A DNA stretch of 22,061 nt from Candidatus Rokuibacteriota bacterium (GTDB lineage Bacteria > Methylomirabilota > Methylomirabilia > Rokubacteriales > JACPHL01). Location of the stretch: assembly GCA_016188625.1 (NCBI GenBank), contig JACPHL010000008.1:1-22061 (forward strand), read 5' to 3'. Within the stretch, counting starts at the first letter, position 1, and each line of letters starts with the position of its first letter. Under the pieces are notes generated by a model. The model worked only from the letters and a program-made list of their open reading frames with translations, was not told where the DNA came from and did no database searches. A program made the translations under genes and the position numbers. Positions 13,584-20,558 of this stretch are shown one piece after another.

Positions 13584-13694
13584 GGGCCCGCGGCGGCCCA
13601 GGCGGCCCACCCGTTCTCCGGCTGCCCCTTTGTGATCCCGGCCCGAGCAGGGAGTCGAGCCCCCCGCGGGCGCGCGGTCAACCCCGGGACTCGG

Positions 13695-14717
13695 CTATTC
13701 GGGCGGCTTTCCCGTGGTGCGGAAGAACCGGTAGCGATCGGCGGAGCGGACCTTGAGGACGTGGAGGCGTGATTCACGCAGCACGACCAGGGTGATCTCC
13801 TCGCCGAACGGGGTCTGCCAGAGGCGCCGGTAGAACTCCTCCGGGCTCCCCACCTGCTCCCCGTTGATCCTCACGATCGTATCGCCGCGCCGGAAGCCCG
13901 CCTGCCTCGCCGGCCCGACGGGAGAGACCCCCCCTACCACGACGCCGTGATCGCCGGGGAAGACATAGACGCCGATCCAGGGGCGGGGTCGGCGGCTCAT
14001 CACCCGACCCCGGCTGATCAGCTCGTCCTTGGTCGCGGTGAAGTATTCGATGGGAATGGCGAGGTTGACCACGGGGCGGTCGCCGAGCCTCAGGGAGGTG
14101 ATGCCGATGACCTCCCCCCGGACGTTCACCAGGGGGCTCCCGCCGAAGGCGGGGTTGTAGGGGGCCACGATGAAGGCGCGATCGATCATGTACTCCCAGT
14201 AGCCGGCGAAGCTCCGGACCTCCCGCACGCTCCCCTGGGCGACCACCAGGTCGTTGTCGGCGTCGACCCCGACCGTGGCCGTGGTGTCCCCTACGGCCAC
14301 CCCGGACGAATCGCCGAGGGGCGCGGCGGGCCACGGCCCCTCCCCCTCGAGCTTGATGACCCCGAGGCCGGGCTCCAGGTCGAGGCCGATCAGCGTTGCG
14401 GGGACACGGCGGCCATCGCGGAGGGCCACCTGGATGATCTCGGCATCCAGGAGGACATAGCTCACCGTGAGCGCGTATCCTGCGGGATCGAAGATCACCC
14501 CGCCCCCCCACCGCTCCGGTCCCAGCGTCAGCACGGAAGGCCGATCAAGGGGGACCCGGACCCTTATGCCCACCACGGCGGGGTGGACCCGCTGGACGTG
14601 CGAGGGAACGGGCGGCGGCTTGAGAAGTTCGGGCCTTGGGTCCGGCTCTATCGGAGCGCCCCAAACGGCCTGCGGCATCGAGAGGGCGACGAGCAGCGCC
14701 AGCACCACGGGCCTCAT
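13695..14717 (-). CDS. Degenerate HtrA/DegP-like protein with PDZ domain, catalytic triad lost
   Basis: 340 residues. ATG at 14717 has a perfect GAGGAGG; frame further upstream would run into tRNA-Leu. A signal peptide (VVLALLVALSMPQAVWG) indicates the periplasm. Residues about 42-235 are an S1C trypsin-like fold and 247-325 a PDZ domain (WIGVYV, PARQAGFRRGDTIVRINGEQV). Aligned by eye to HtrA, all three catalytic positions are replaced. The His of T-N-x-H-V is Tyr87 (ALTVSYVLL), the Asp of T-D-L-A-V is Gly117 (LEPGLGVIKL), and the Ser of G-N-S-G-G-P-L is Gly192 (AFGGSPLVN). The fold-defining segments remain intact, so this is probably a pseudoprotease with a binding or chaperone role rather than a decaying gene. 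Confidence 0.82.
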   Translation of the reverse strand: MRPVVLALLVALSMPQAVWGAPIEPDPRPELLKPPPVPSHVQRVHPAVVGIRVRVPLDRPSVLTLGPERWGGGVIFDPAGYALTVSYVLLDAEIIQVALRDGRRVPATLIGLDLEPGLGVIKLEGEGPWPAAPLGDSSGVAVGDTTATVGVDADNDLVVAQGSVREVRSFAGYWEYMIDRAFIVAPYNPAFGGSPLVNVRGEVIGITSLRLGDRPVVNLAIPIEYFTATKDELISRGRVMSRRPRPWIGVYVFPGDHGVVVGGVSPVGPARQAGFRRGDTIVRINGEQVGSPEEFYRRLWQTPFGEEITLVVLRESRLHVLKVRSADRYRFFRTTGKPPE

Positions 14718-14755
14718 GGGCAGCCTCCTCACGCCCGCTGACCGCGCGGGATCGC

Positions 14756-14843
14756 TGGTGCCGGGAGGGGGAGTCGAACCCCCACGGGCGCAGAGCCCAA
14801 CGGATTTTGAGTCCGTCGCGTCTCCCTGTTCCGCCATCCCGGC
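14756..14843 (-). tRNA. tRNA-Leu (anticodon CAA), CCA encoded
   Basis: Class-II tRNA on the minus strand. Acceptor arm GCCGGGA (14843-14837) pairs with TCCCGGC (14766-14760), followed by discriminator A (14759) and CCA (14758-14756). The anticodon loop CTCAAAA between ACGGA and TCCGT gives CAA (reads UUG). A long variable arm and the GGTTCGA T-loop are present. It lies 11 bp after a small membrane-protein gene and 38 bp before the HtrA-like gene, all on the same strand. Confidence 0.97.
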
Positions 14844-14854
14844 AGGAGCCCTCG

Positions 14855-15058
14855 TCAGCCGCTGAAGAACTTATCCACCGACTGGACCACCAGGAGGACC
14901 CACTTCTGCAGGCGGTGGCACATTCCCAGGCGGGTGCCTCGGGGAAGCTGGGCGCAGACCCCCAGCGCGAGGCTCAGGAACAGCATCGCCCACGTGAAGA
15001 TCCAGAGCAGGGCGCGGCGGAAGCCACCGCGCGGGACATCTTCTTCTCGTGATCCCAT
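14855..15058 (-). CDS. Small single-helix membrane protein
   Basis: 67 residues from ATG 15058 (GAGCGAGGGG upstream). The start is preferred over an in-frame one at 15199, which would read antisense through tRNA-Ala. A basic N-terminus (RGGFRR) leads into a membrane helix (ALLWIFTWAMLFLSLALGVCA), then a short amphipathic C-terminal segment (LQKWVLLVVQSVDKFFSG). Cysteines at the helix end and in GMCHR could be membrane-proximal. No family recognised. The gene is 11 bp upstream of tRNA-Leu on the same strand and may be cotranscribed with it. The coding call is moderate because of the small size. Confidence 0.5.
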   Translation of the reverse strand: MGSREEDVPRGGFRRALLWIFTWAMLFLSLALGVCAQLPRGTRLGMCHRLQKWVLLVVQSVDKFFSG

Positions 15059-15132
15059 CCCCTCGCTCCGCCGATCGGTCGTGGATTCGGGGGCTATGAT
15101 AGCACACGCGCCTCCGGCGGAAGGCCCTGAGC

Positions 15133-15161
15133 TTGACAAACCCGGGGTGAGCGGATAAGGT
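15133..15161 (+). promoter_or_regulatory. Promoter of tRNA-Ala
   Basis: Perfect TTGACA (15133-15138), a 17-bp spacer and TAAGGT (15156-15161) sit 11 bp before the mature 5' end of tRNA-Ala at 15173. Confidence 0.6.
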
Positions 15162-15172
15162 AGAGGTCCCGT

Positions 15173-15248
15173 GGGGCTGTAGCTCAGCTGGGAGAGCACG
15201 AGGCTGGCAGTCTCGGGGTCAGGGGTTCAAATCCCCTCAGCTCCACCA
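15173..15248 (+). tRNA. tRNA-Ala (anticodon GGC), CCA encoded
   Basis: Acceptor GGGGCTG pairs with CAGCTCC, followed by ACCA. The D-arm is GCTC...GAGC. The anticodon stem CGAGG/TCTCG holds the loop CTGGCAG, giving anticodon GGC (reads GCC). The T-arm is AGGGG-TTCAAAT-CCCCT. All 76 nt are present including the encoded CCA. Confidence 0.97.
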
Positions 15249-15258
15249 GGCCTACTCG

Positions 15259-15293
15259 CGGGGTTACGGGCCAGCCGTAGCCCCGTTCTCATT
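15259..15293 (+). terminator. Terminator after tRNA-Ala
   Basis: An 11-bp stem with one G-T pair (15259-15269 with 15275-15285) and a 5-nt loop, followed by TTCTCATT, begins 10 bp after the tRNA. The T-tract is interrupted. Confidence 0.55.
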
Positions 15294-15331
15294 CCCGGCG
15301 CTTCGGAGTCCGCGGAGGAGGGAACGCGGGA

Positions 15332-15847
15332 GTGAGTCGCCTGACCGTGAACGTGACGACCCTCAGGCGATCCCTTCGGGCCGGCCAGGGAGGGGCGCTC
15401 CTCGTCCTGCTCGCGGCGTGCGCGGGCCCCCAGGCGGTGATGGCCCCCGCGCCCGGGGCCCTCGTCCCGGGCTACGAGGAGACGGGGAAGGCCTCCTGGT
15501 ACGGGCGCTGGCACCACGGGCGACTGACCGCCAGCGGGGAGGCCTACGACATGCACCGGATGACCGCGGCCCACCGGACCCTGCCGCTCGGCGCGCGGGT
15601 GGTCGTCGAGAACCTGGAGAACGGGCGGACCGCCGAGGTCCGGATCAACGACCGCGGCCCCTACGTCGCCGGCCGCATCCTCGACCTCTCCCGCGCCGCC
15701 GCCCGCGCGCTGGGCGCCCTCGCGCCCGGGGTGATCCCGGTCCGGCTCCGCGTCATGGAGCTCCCGGGCGACGCGAGGGCGGCCGCGGCGAAGCCCCCAC
15801 GAACAGAGCTGGAGCCTCTCTCCCGTCAGATCGAGTCGTGGCGCTGA
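15332..15847 (+). CDS. rlpA: RlpA-like septal/envelope lipoprotein (DPBB fold)
   Basis: 171 residues beginning at GTG 15332, 9 nt after GGAGGAGGG. Residues 1-30 form a lipoprotein signal with lipobox L-A-A-C30, so it is lipid-anchored, probably to the outer membrane. The RlpA double-psi beta-barrel follows: GKASWYGRWHHGRLTASGE (about 52-70), MTAAHRTLPLGARVVVENL and RINDRGPYVAGRILDLS (about 104-120) with the catalytic-type Asp107. RlpA proteins are lytic transglycosylases that cut peptidoglycan strands lacking stem peptides. The C-terminal SPOR domain of the longer septal versions is missing, as in many short homologues, so septal targeting is uncertain. Next gene is 52 bp downstream. Confidence 0.9.
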   Translation: MSRLTVNVTTLRRSLRAGQGGALLVLLAACAGPQAVMAPAPGALVPGYEETGKASWYGRWHHGRLTASGEAYDMHRMTAAHRTLPLGARVVVENLENGRTAEVRINDRGPYVAGRILDLSRAAARALGALAPGVIPVRLRVMELPGDARAAAAKPPRTELEPLSRQIESWR

Positions 15848-15899
15848 CCGGGCCCGAAGGGTAACCGAACCCGAACCTGATCGAGGAGGACCGACGCCG

Positions 15900-16517
15900 A
15901 TGAAGCTCCTGACCGATACCGTGGTGCCGGCCCGCACGGGGAAGGCGTTCGTCGTCCAGCGAGGCCAGCGCATCCGCGTCCTCGAGGTGGAGGGCGGGCA
16001 GATCGGCGACTTCGTCGCCTTCAACGCCGGAAACCTCCGGGAGCGCTTCAGCCAGGGCCGGACCAAGGCCAACCAGGGGAAGATCCGGATCAGCACCGGG
16101 GACAGGCTCTACTCGAAGTCCAACAGCGTCCTCCTGACCATCGTGGAGGACACCTACGGGATCCACGACCTCCAGTACGGGATGTGCAGCCGCTGGATCT
16201 TCGAGAGCCCGGACTACCACGGCTTCGCCTCGACGCTCCCGGTCGGCGGCCCGCTCGGGCGCCCCGCGTGGGGGTGCTGGGAGAACCTGACCGAGGCCCT
16301 GAAGGCCTGGCAGATCCCGCCCGAGGACATCCCCGACCCGCTCAACCTCTTCCAGACCGTCGAGATCGACCCCGGGACCGGGCGGATGGGGATCGTCCCC
16401 GGCCGGTCGAAGCCCGGCGACTACGTGGACCTCCGCGCCGAGATGGACTGCCTGACGGCCCTCTCCGCCTGCCCCTGCACCGGCCGCCCGCTCCGCGTCC
16501 AGGTCTACGAAGAGTGA
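15900..16517 (+). CDS. DUF1989 (urea carboxylase-associated) family protein
   Basis: 205 residues, cytoplasmic. The start ATG has GAGGAGG about 10 nt upstream. The sequence matches the DUF1989 pattern: VVQRGQRIRVLEVEGGQIGD with GDFVAFN (36-42), TGDRLYSKSNSVLLTIVED, HDLQYGMCS (89-97), WGCWENL, PDPLNLFQTVEID, GDYVDLRAEMDCLTALSACP (173-192). His89, Cys96, Cys184 and Cys191/193 are probable metal ligands. Relatives are encoded beside urea carboxylase/allophanate and aminomethyltransferase genes, and their exact reaction is not settled. Here it sits between an RlpA gene and the methionine cluster with no urea genes, so its role is open. Confidence 0.85.
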   Translation: MKLLTDTVVPARTGKAFVVQRGQRIRVLEVEGGQIGDFVAFNAGNLRERFSQGRTKANQGKIRISTGDRLYSKSNSVLLTIVEDTYGIHDLQYGMCSRWIFESPDYHGFASTLPVGGPLGRPAWGCWENLTEALKAWQIPPEDIPDPLNLFQTVEIDPGTGRMGIVPGRSKPGDYVDLRAEMDCLTALSACPCTGRPLRVQVYEE

Positions 16518-16525
16518 CCGCCGGG

Positions 16526-16554
16526 TTGCGCGTCCCGCCTCGTTCTGTTACGAT
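16526..16554 (+). promoter_or_regulatory. Candidate promoter of the methionine cluster
   Basis: TTGCGC (16526-16531), a 17-bp spacer and TACGAT (16549-16554) lie just before the GTG at 16567. The -35 is weak and the leader would be very short; no SAM- or SAH-type riboswitch is recognisable there. Confidence 0.35.
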
Positions 16555-16566
16555 CGCGGCGTTTCG

Positions 16567-17586
16567 GTGACGGAGTCGCGCGTGGACCTGCTCATCGCCA
16601 GCACCGGCAGCTACCCCCGGATCGGGGACGCCCCCGAGGCCCAGCGTCACCGCCAGGCCTTCGCCCGCCGGGAGCGGGGGGAGCTCTCGGAGCAGGAGTT
16701 CGAGGCCGTCCAGGATCGGGTGACCGAGGAGGTCATCCAAGAGCAGGTCGAGGCCGGGCTCGACCTGGTCACCGACGGCCAGATCCGCTGGTACGACCCG
16801 ATCTCCCACCTCGCGCGCCGGCTCGAGGGCGTGGAGATCGACGGCCTCCTCCGCTACTTCGACACCAACTGCTACTTCCGCCAGCCCGTAGTGCAGGGGC
16901 GGCTCGGCTGGACGGGACCGGTCCTCCTCCGGGAGTTCCGGCTCGCCCGCCGGCTCTCCCCCCGGCCGGTCAAGCCGGTCCTCACCGGCCCCTACACCCT
17001 GGCGCGCGGCTCGCTCCTCCGGACCACCGCCTACCGCGGCCTCCGCGACCTCACGCTGGCCTACGCCGAGATCCTCGCCCGGGAGGTCGAGGCCCTGGCC
17101 GGCGAGGAGGTCCCCCTCATCCAGGTGGACGAGCCGTCGATCCTGGCCCACCCCGAGGATCTCGATCTCCTCGGCGAGGCCCTCGGGCGCCTGGCGGCGG
17201 CGAAGAGGCGCGCCGAGCTGGGGCTCGCGACCTACTTCGGGGACGCCGCCCCCCTCTACCGGGAGCTGCAGCGCCTGCCGATCGATCGCCTCGGCCTCGA
17301 CTTCACGTATAGCCCGAAGCTCCCGGCCCTCATCGCCGAGCAGGGGGCCGAGAAGCCCCTCGCCCTCGGCCTCTTCGACGGTCGCAACACGCGGCTCGAG
17401 CGCCGGGAGGAGATCTTCCCGATCCTCGACCGGATCCTCCCCCGCCTCGCGGCCCCGAGCGTCCACCTCTGCCCCTCCTCGGGCCTCGAGTACCTGCCGC
17501 GGGATCGCGCGCGGGCGAAGCTCGAGACGATGCGGGCGGTCCGCGACGCCTACCGGGCCGAGCGCCCGGACGGGGGCCGCCGATGA
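16567..17586 (+). CDS. Stand-alone MetE N-terminal-domain homologue
   Basis: 339 residues from GTG 16567, a (beta/alpha)8 barrel. It matches the N-terminal, non-catalytic half of cobalamin-independent methionine synthase rather than the catalytic half. Compare with E. coli MetE (recalled): GDFAWYD becomes GQIRWYD (71-77), WFNTNYHY becomes YFDTNCYF (97-104), TTYFEGV becomes ATYFGDA (221-227), LINGRNVW becomes LFDGRNTR (269-276). QVDEP is at 186-190. The zinc His-x-Cys is absent, as expected for this half. The R-E-L-K-K stretch that grips the folate polyglutamate tail is replaced by DAPEAQRHR (21-29), so folate binding may differ. The catalytic-half gene follows after 94 bp, so the two probably form a split MetE. 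Confidence 0.82.
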   Translation: MTESRVDLLIASTGSYPRIGDAPEAQRHRQAFARRERGELSEQEFEAVQDRVTEEVIQEQVEAGLDLVTDGQIRWYDPISHLARRLEGVEIDGLLRYFDTNCYFRQPVVQGRLGWTGPVLLREFRLARRLSPRPVKPVLTGPYTLARGSLLRTTAYRGLRDLTLAYAEILAREVEALAGEEVPLIQVDEPSILAHPEDLDLLGEALGRLAAAKRRAELGLATYFGDAAPLYRELQRLPIDRLGLDFTYSPKLPALIAEQGAEKPLALGLFDGRNTRLERREEIFPILDRILPRLAAPSVHLCPSSGLEYLPRDRARAKLETMRAVRDAYRAERPDGGRR

Positions 17587-17607
17587 GACACCCGCCTCTT
17601 CCTGTCG

Positions 17608-17669
17608 CCACCCGCCCGCGGCCCCGGGCGGTGGGGGGGCTTGGGGGAGGAGCGACGCCGCTCCCCCCC
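17608..17669 (+). other. Two strong stem-loops between the MetE halves
   Basis: The first pairs 17608-17618 with 17625-17634 (10 bp, one bulge, 6-nt loop). The second pairs 17650-17654 with 17659-17663 around a 4-nt loop and extends outward through one mismatch to 17644/17669. The second ends 11 bp before the GTG at 17681, directly ahead of AAGGTGG. No T-tract follows, so they look more like mRNA processing, stability or translation-control elements than a terminator. Confidence 0.45.
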
Positions 17670-17680
17670 AAGGTGGACCA

Positions 17681-18682
17681 GTGAGCCGGGAGCTGCTCCG
17701 GCGCCTCGGGCTCGACCTCCCGCCCCTCCCCACCAGCACCGTCGGCTCCTTCCCCAAGCCCGAGCCGCTCCTCGAGGGGCGGCGCCGGTTCGCCCGGAAC
17801 CAGATCACCCGGACGGAGCTGGAGCGGCTCGAGCGGGAGGCGACGGCGTTCTGGGTGAGGACCCAGGAGGAGCTGGGGCTGGACGTCCTGGTGGACGGGG
17901 AGCAGTACCGGGGGGACATGGTCGCCTACTTCGCCGAGCTGATCCCGGGCATGAAGACCGGCAGGCTGGTCCGCTCCTACGGGAACCGCTACTACAGAAA
18001 GCCGGTCATCGTGGGGGAGGTCGCCTGGCCGGGGCCGATGACGGTGGAGTGGTGGAAGTGGACCCAGTCGCTCACCGGGAAGCCGGTGAAGGGGATGCTC
18101 ACCGGCCCTTACACGGTCATGGACTGGTCGTTCGACGAGCACTATCCGAACCGCGCCGCCGCCTGCCTGGCGCTGGCCCACGCGCTGCGCCGGGAGGTGG
18201 AGGCCCTGGTCGAGGCCGGGGCCAGGATCATCCAGATCGACGAGCCCGCGCTCTCGGTCCGGCCCGCGGAGCTCCCCCTGGTGGTCGAGGCGATGCACGT
18301 CCTGACCGACGGCCTCGACGCCTACTTCATCAACCACGCCTGCTACGGGGCCTTCGAGACCATCTACCCGGGGATGCTCGACCTCCCCTCCCACAACCTC
18401 GACCTGGCCATCTCCCAGAGCGCGCTCGACCTCCTGGCGATCTTCGCCCGGCACCCGTTCACCAAGGACCTCTCCGTCGGCGTCCTGGACGTCCACTCCC
18501 ACGTCGTCGAGACGCCGGCCGAGGTCAAGGCCCGGGTCCGGCGGGGGCTCGAGGTCCTCCCGCCCGAGCGGGTCTGGGTGGATCCGGACTGCGGGCTCAA
18601 GACCCGGTCCGTGGACGAGGCCCGGGGCAAGCTCGAGGCGATGATGGCCGCGGTCCGGGAGCTCCGCCAGGCCCTCGCCTGA
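17681..18682 (+). CDS. MetE C-terminal (catalytic) domain homologue, methionine synthase-like
   Basis: 333 residues from GTG 17681 with AAGGTGG upstream. It follows the catalytic half of MetE closely: STVGSFPKP (19-27), SYGNRYYRKPVIVGEV (99-114), PMTVEWWKWTQSLTGKPVKG (119-138), MLTGPYTVMDWSF, IIQIDEPAL (183-191), VWVDPDCGLKTR (298-309). It should transfer a methyl group to homocysteine using a zinc-bound thiolate. Ligands H219 and C221 (NHACYGAF) and C304 are present. The Glu ligand (E. coli E665, in TIETS) aligns by eye with Ala in LDLAISQS (about 244). This may signal a different ligand set or methyl donor. Its TGA overlaps the next ATG (TGATG). Confidence 0.85.
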   Translation: MSRELLRRLGLDLPPLPTSTVGSFPKPEPLLEGRRRFARNQITRTELERLEREATAFWVRTQEELGLDVLVDGEQYRGDMVAYFAELIPGMKTGRLVRSYGNRYYRKPVIVGEVAWPGPMTVEWWKWTQSLTGKPVKGMLTGPYTVMDWSFDEHYPNRAAACLALAHALRREVEALVEAGARIIQIDEPALSVRPAELPLVVEAMHVLTDGLDAYFINHACYGAFETIYPGMLDLPSHNLDLAISQSALDLLAIFARHPFTKDLSVGVLDVHSHVVETPAEVKARVRRGLEVLPPERVWVDPDCGLKTRSVDEARGKLEAMMAAVRELRQALA

Positions 18683-20523
18683 TGGCCTCTCCCCTGCTCG
18701 CCCGCCTGGCCGAGGGCCCGCTCCTCGCCGACGGCGCGATGGGGACGATGCTCTACGCCCGCGGGGTCCCCCTCGACGCCTGCTTCGACATCCTGAACCT
18801 CCAGAACCCCGAGCTGGTCCGGACCATCCACGCCGAGTACGTCGCGGCCGGCGCCGACCTGATCGAGACCAACACCTTCGGGGCCAACCGCTTCAAGCTC
18901 GCCATCCACGGCCTGGAGACCCGGGTCCGCGAGATCAACCGGCAGGGGGCGAAGGTGGCCCGCGACGTGCGGGAGGCGATGGGGCGGGACGTCTTCGTCC
19001 TGGGCTCCATCGGCCCGTTGGGCAAATACCTCAGACCGCTGGGGGGCGTGACGCCGGAGGAGGCCCGGCAGGCCTTCGGCGAGCAGGCCGAGGGGCTCCT
19101 CGAGGGGGGCGTGGACGGCTTCATCCTGGAGACCTTCTCCGACCCCGCCGAGCTGGCCCTGGCCGTCGCGGCGGTGCGCGCGGTCTCCGACCTCCCCATC
19201 CTCGCCCAGACCACCTACTCGGACGACGGGGTCACCTTCCTCGGCCAACCCCCCTCGGAGGTCGCCCGGCTCCTCCGGGACCTCCCGGTCCAGGTGATCG
19301 GGGCCAACTGCTCGGTCGGCCCGAGCGTGCTCCAGCAGGTCATCGAGCAGATGGCCCCGGAGGCCGGCGGGTGCTACCTCTCGGTCCTGCCGAACGCGGG
19401 CCTCCCCTCCCGGGTCGGCGACCGGCTGATCTACCTCGCCTCCCCGGCCTACTTCGCCGCCTCGGTCGACCGGCTCCTCGAGGCGGGGGCCCGGATCGTG
19501 GGCGGCTGCTGCGGGACGACCCCGGAGCACATCCGGGCGATGCGCGAGGCGGTGGACCGGCACGTCCCGGGCGCGGTGCGTGCCCGCCGGGCCGTCGTGG
19601 TCACCCCGAGGGAGGAGGCGCCGCCGCTCCGGCCGAGCGCCGAGCCGACCCTCCTGGCGAGGAGGCTCGAGGCCGGCGAGTTCGTCGTGACGGTGGAGCT
19701 GGACCCGCCGCGGGGCCATCAGATCGAGAAGCTCGTCCAGGGGGCGAAGCTCCTCCGGTCGAAGGGCGTGGAGATCGTGGACATCAACGACGGCGCCCTC
19801 GGCCGGGTCCGGATGGCGGTCCTGCCGACCGCGCTCCTGGTCCGGGAGGCGACGGGGCTCGAGATCAGCCTCCACTTCACCTGCCGGGACCGGAACCTGA
19901 TGGGGATCCAGGCTGAGCTGCTCGGGGCCCACGCCCTCGGGGTCCGGAACATCCTGGCGATGACCGGCGATCCGCCCCGCGTCGGGGACTACCTCAACGC
20001 CACCGCCGTCTTCGACGTCGAGGCGATCGGCCTGGTCCGGATCCTGGCCGGCTTCAACCGCGGGGTGGACGCCTCGGGGACCTCCATCGGGGAGCCGTGC
20101 CGCTTCGCGATCGGCGTGGCGCTGAACCCGGCGGCCGAGGACCTCGGGCGGGAGGTCGAGCGCTTCCACCGGAAGGTGGAGGCCGGCGCCCAGTGGGCCC
20201 AGACCCAGCCGGTCTACGAGCTCGAGGTCCTGGAGCGGTTCTTCGAGCGCGCCGGCCCCCCGCCCATCCCCATCATCGTCGGGATCCTGCCGCTCCACAG
20301 CGCCCGTCACGCCGAGTTCCTCCACCACGAGGTCCCGGGGATCTCGGTGCCGACTGAGGTGCGGCAGCGGATGCGAGAGGCGGGGGACCGGGCGCAGGCG
20401 CTCGGGATCGCCTTCGCCCAGGAGACGCTCCGAGCCGTCCGGGGGCGCTACCAGGGCGCCTACCTGATGCCCTCCTTCGGCCGCTTCGAGGTGGTCGCCG
20501 AGGTCCTCGACGCCCTGGAGTAG
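18682..20523 (+). CDS. Bifunctional homocysteine S-methyltransferase / 5,10-methylene-THF reductase
   Basis: 613 residues starting at ATG 18682, sharing one base with the previous stop. Residues about 1-300 are a homocysteine S-methyltransferase domain: LLADGAMGTMLYARG, ETNTFGANR (62-70), and zinc cysteines C210 (GANCSVGP) and C276-C277 (GGCCGTTP). Residues about 325-613 are a MetF-type FAD-dependent reductase: FVVTVELDPPRGH, HFTCRDRNLMGIQAELLGAH, NILAMTGDPPR and AQWAQTQPVYE. This is the arrangement of Bacillus YitJ and related fusions, combining methyl-THF formation with transfer to homocysteine. No cobalamin-binding domain is present, unlike MetH. Cotranscription with the split MetE puts two homocysteine methylation routes in one operon. 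Confidence 0.92.
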   Translation: MASPLLARLAEGPLLADGAMGTMLYARGVPLDACFDILNLQNPELVRTIHAEYVAAGADLIETNTFGANRFKLAIHGLETRVREINRQGAKVARDVREAMGRDVFVLGSIGPLGKYLRPLGGVTPEEARQAFGEQAEGLLEGGVDGFILETFSDPAELALAVAAVRAVSDLPILAQTTYSDDGVTFLGQPPSEVARLLRDLPVQVIGANCSVGPSVLQQVIEQMAPEAGGCYLSVLPNAGLPSRVGDRLIYLASPAYFAASVDRLLEAGARIVGGCCGTTPEHIRAMREAVDRHVPGAVRARRAVVVTPREEAPPLRPSAEPTLLARRLEAGEFVVTVELDPPRGHQIEKLVQGAKLLRSKGVEIVDINDGALGRVRMAVLPTALLVREATGLEISLHFTCRDRNLMGIQAELLGAHALGVRNILAMTGDPPRVGDYLNATAVFDVEAIGLVRILAGFNRGVDASGTSIGEPCRFAIGVALNPAAEDLGREVERFHRKVEAGAQWAQTQPVYELEVLERFFERAGPPPIPIIVGILPLHSARHAEFLHHEVPGISVPTEVRQRMREAGDRAQALGIAFAQETLRAVRGRYQGAYLMPSFGRFEVVAEVLDALE

Positions 20524-20558
20524 GGGATAACGACCGGCGACGTAATGAGTTCATCCGG

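Noticed and set aside
14718-14837. Longer N-terminus for the HtrA-like protein.
   Set aside because: The upstream frame translates tRNA-Leu; the ATG at 14717 has a perfect ribosome-binding site and begins a signal peptide.
15059-15132. Promoter for the small membrane gene based on TATCAT (15101-15096) and the palindrome GCTAT-G-ATAGC.
   Set aside because: No acceptable -35 box lies 16-18 bp upstream, so the call was not made.
16518-16566. SAM or SAH riboswitch ahead of the methionine cluster.
   Set aside because: The gap after the preceding stop is only 49 bp and shows no recognisable riboswitch core.
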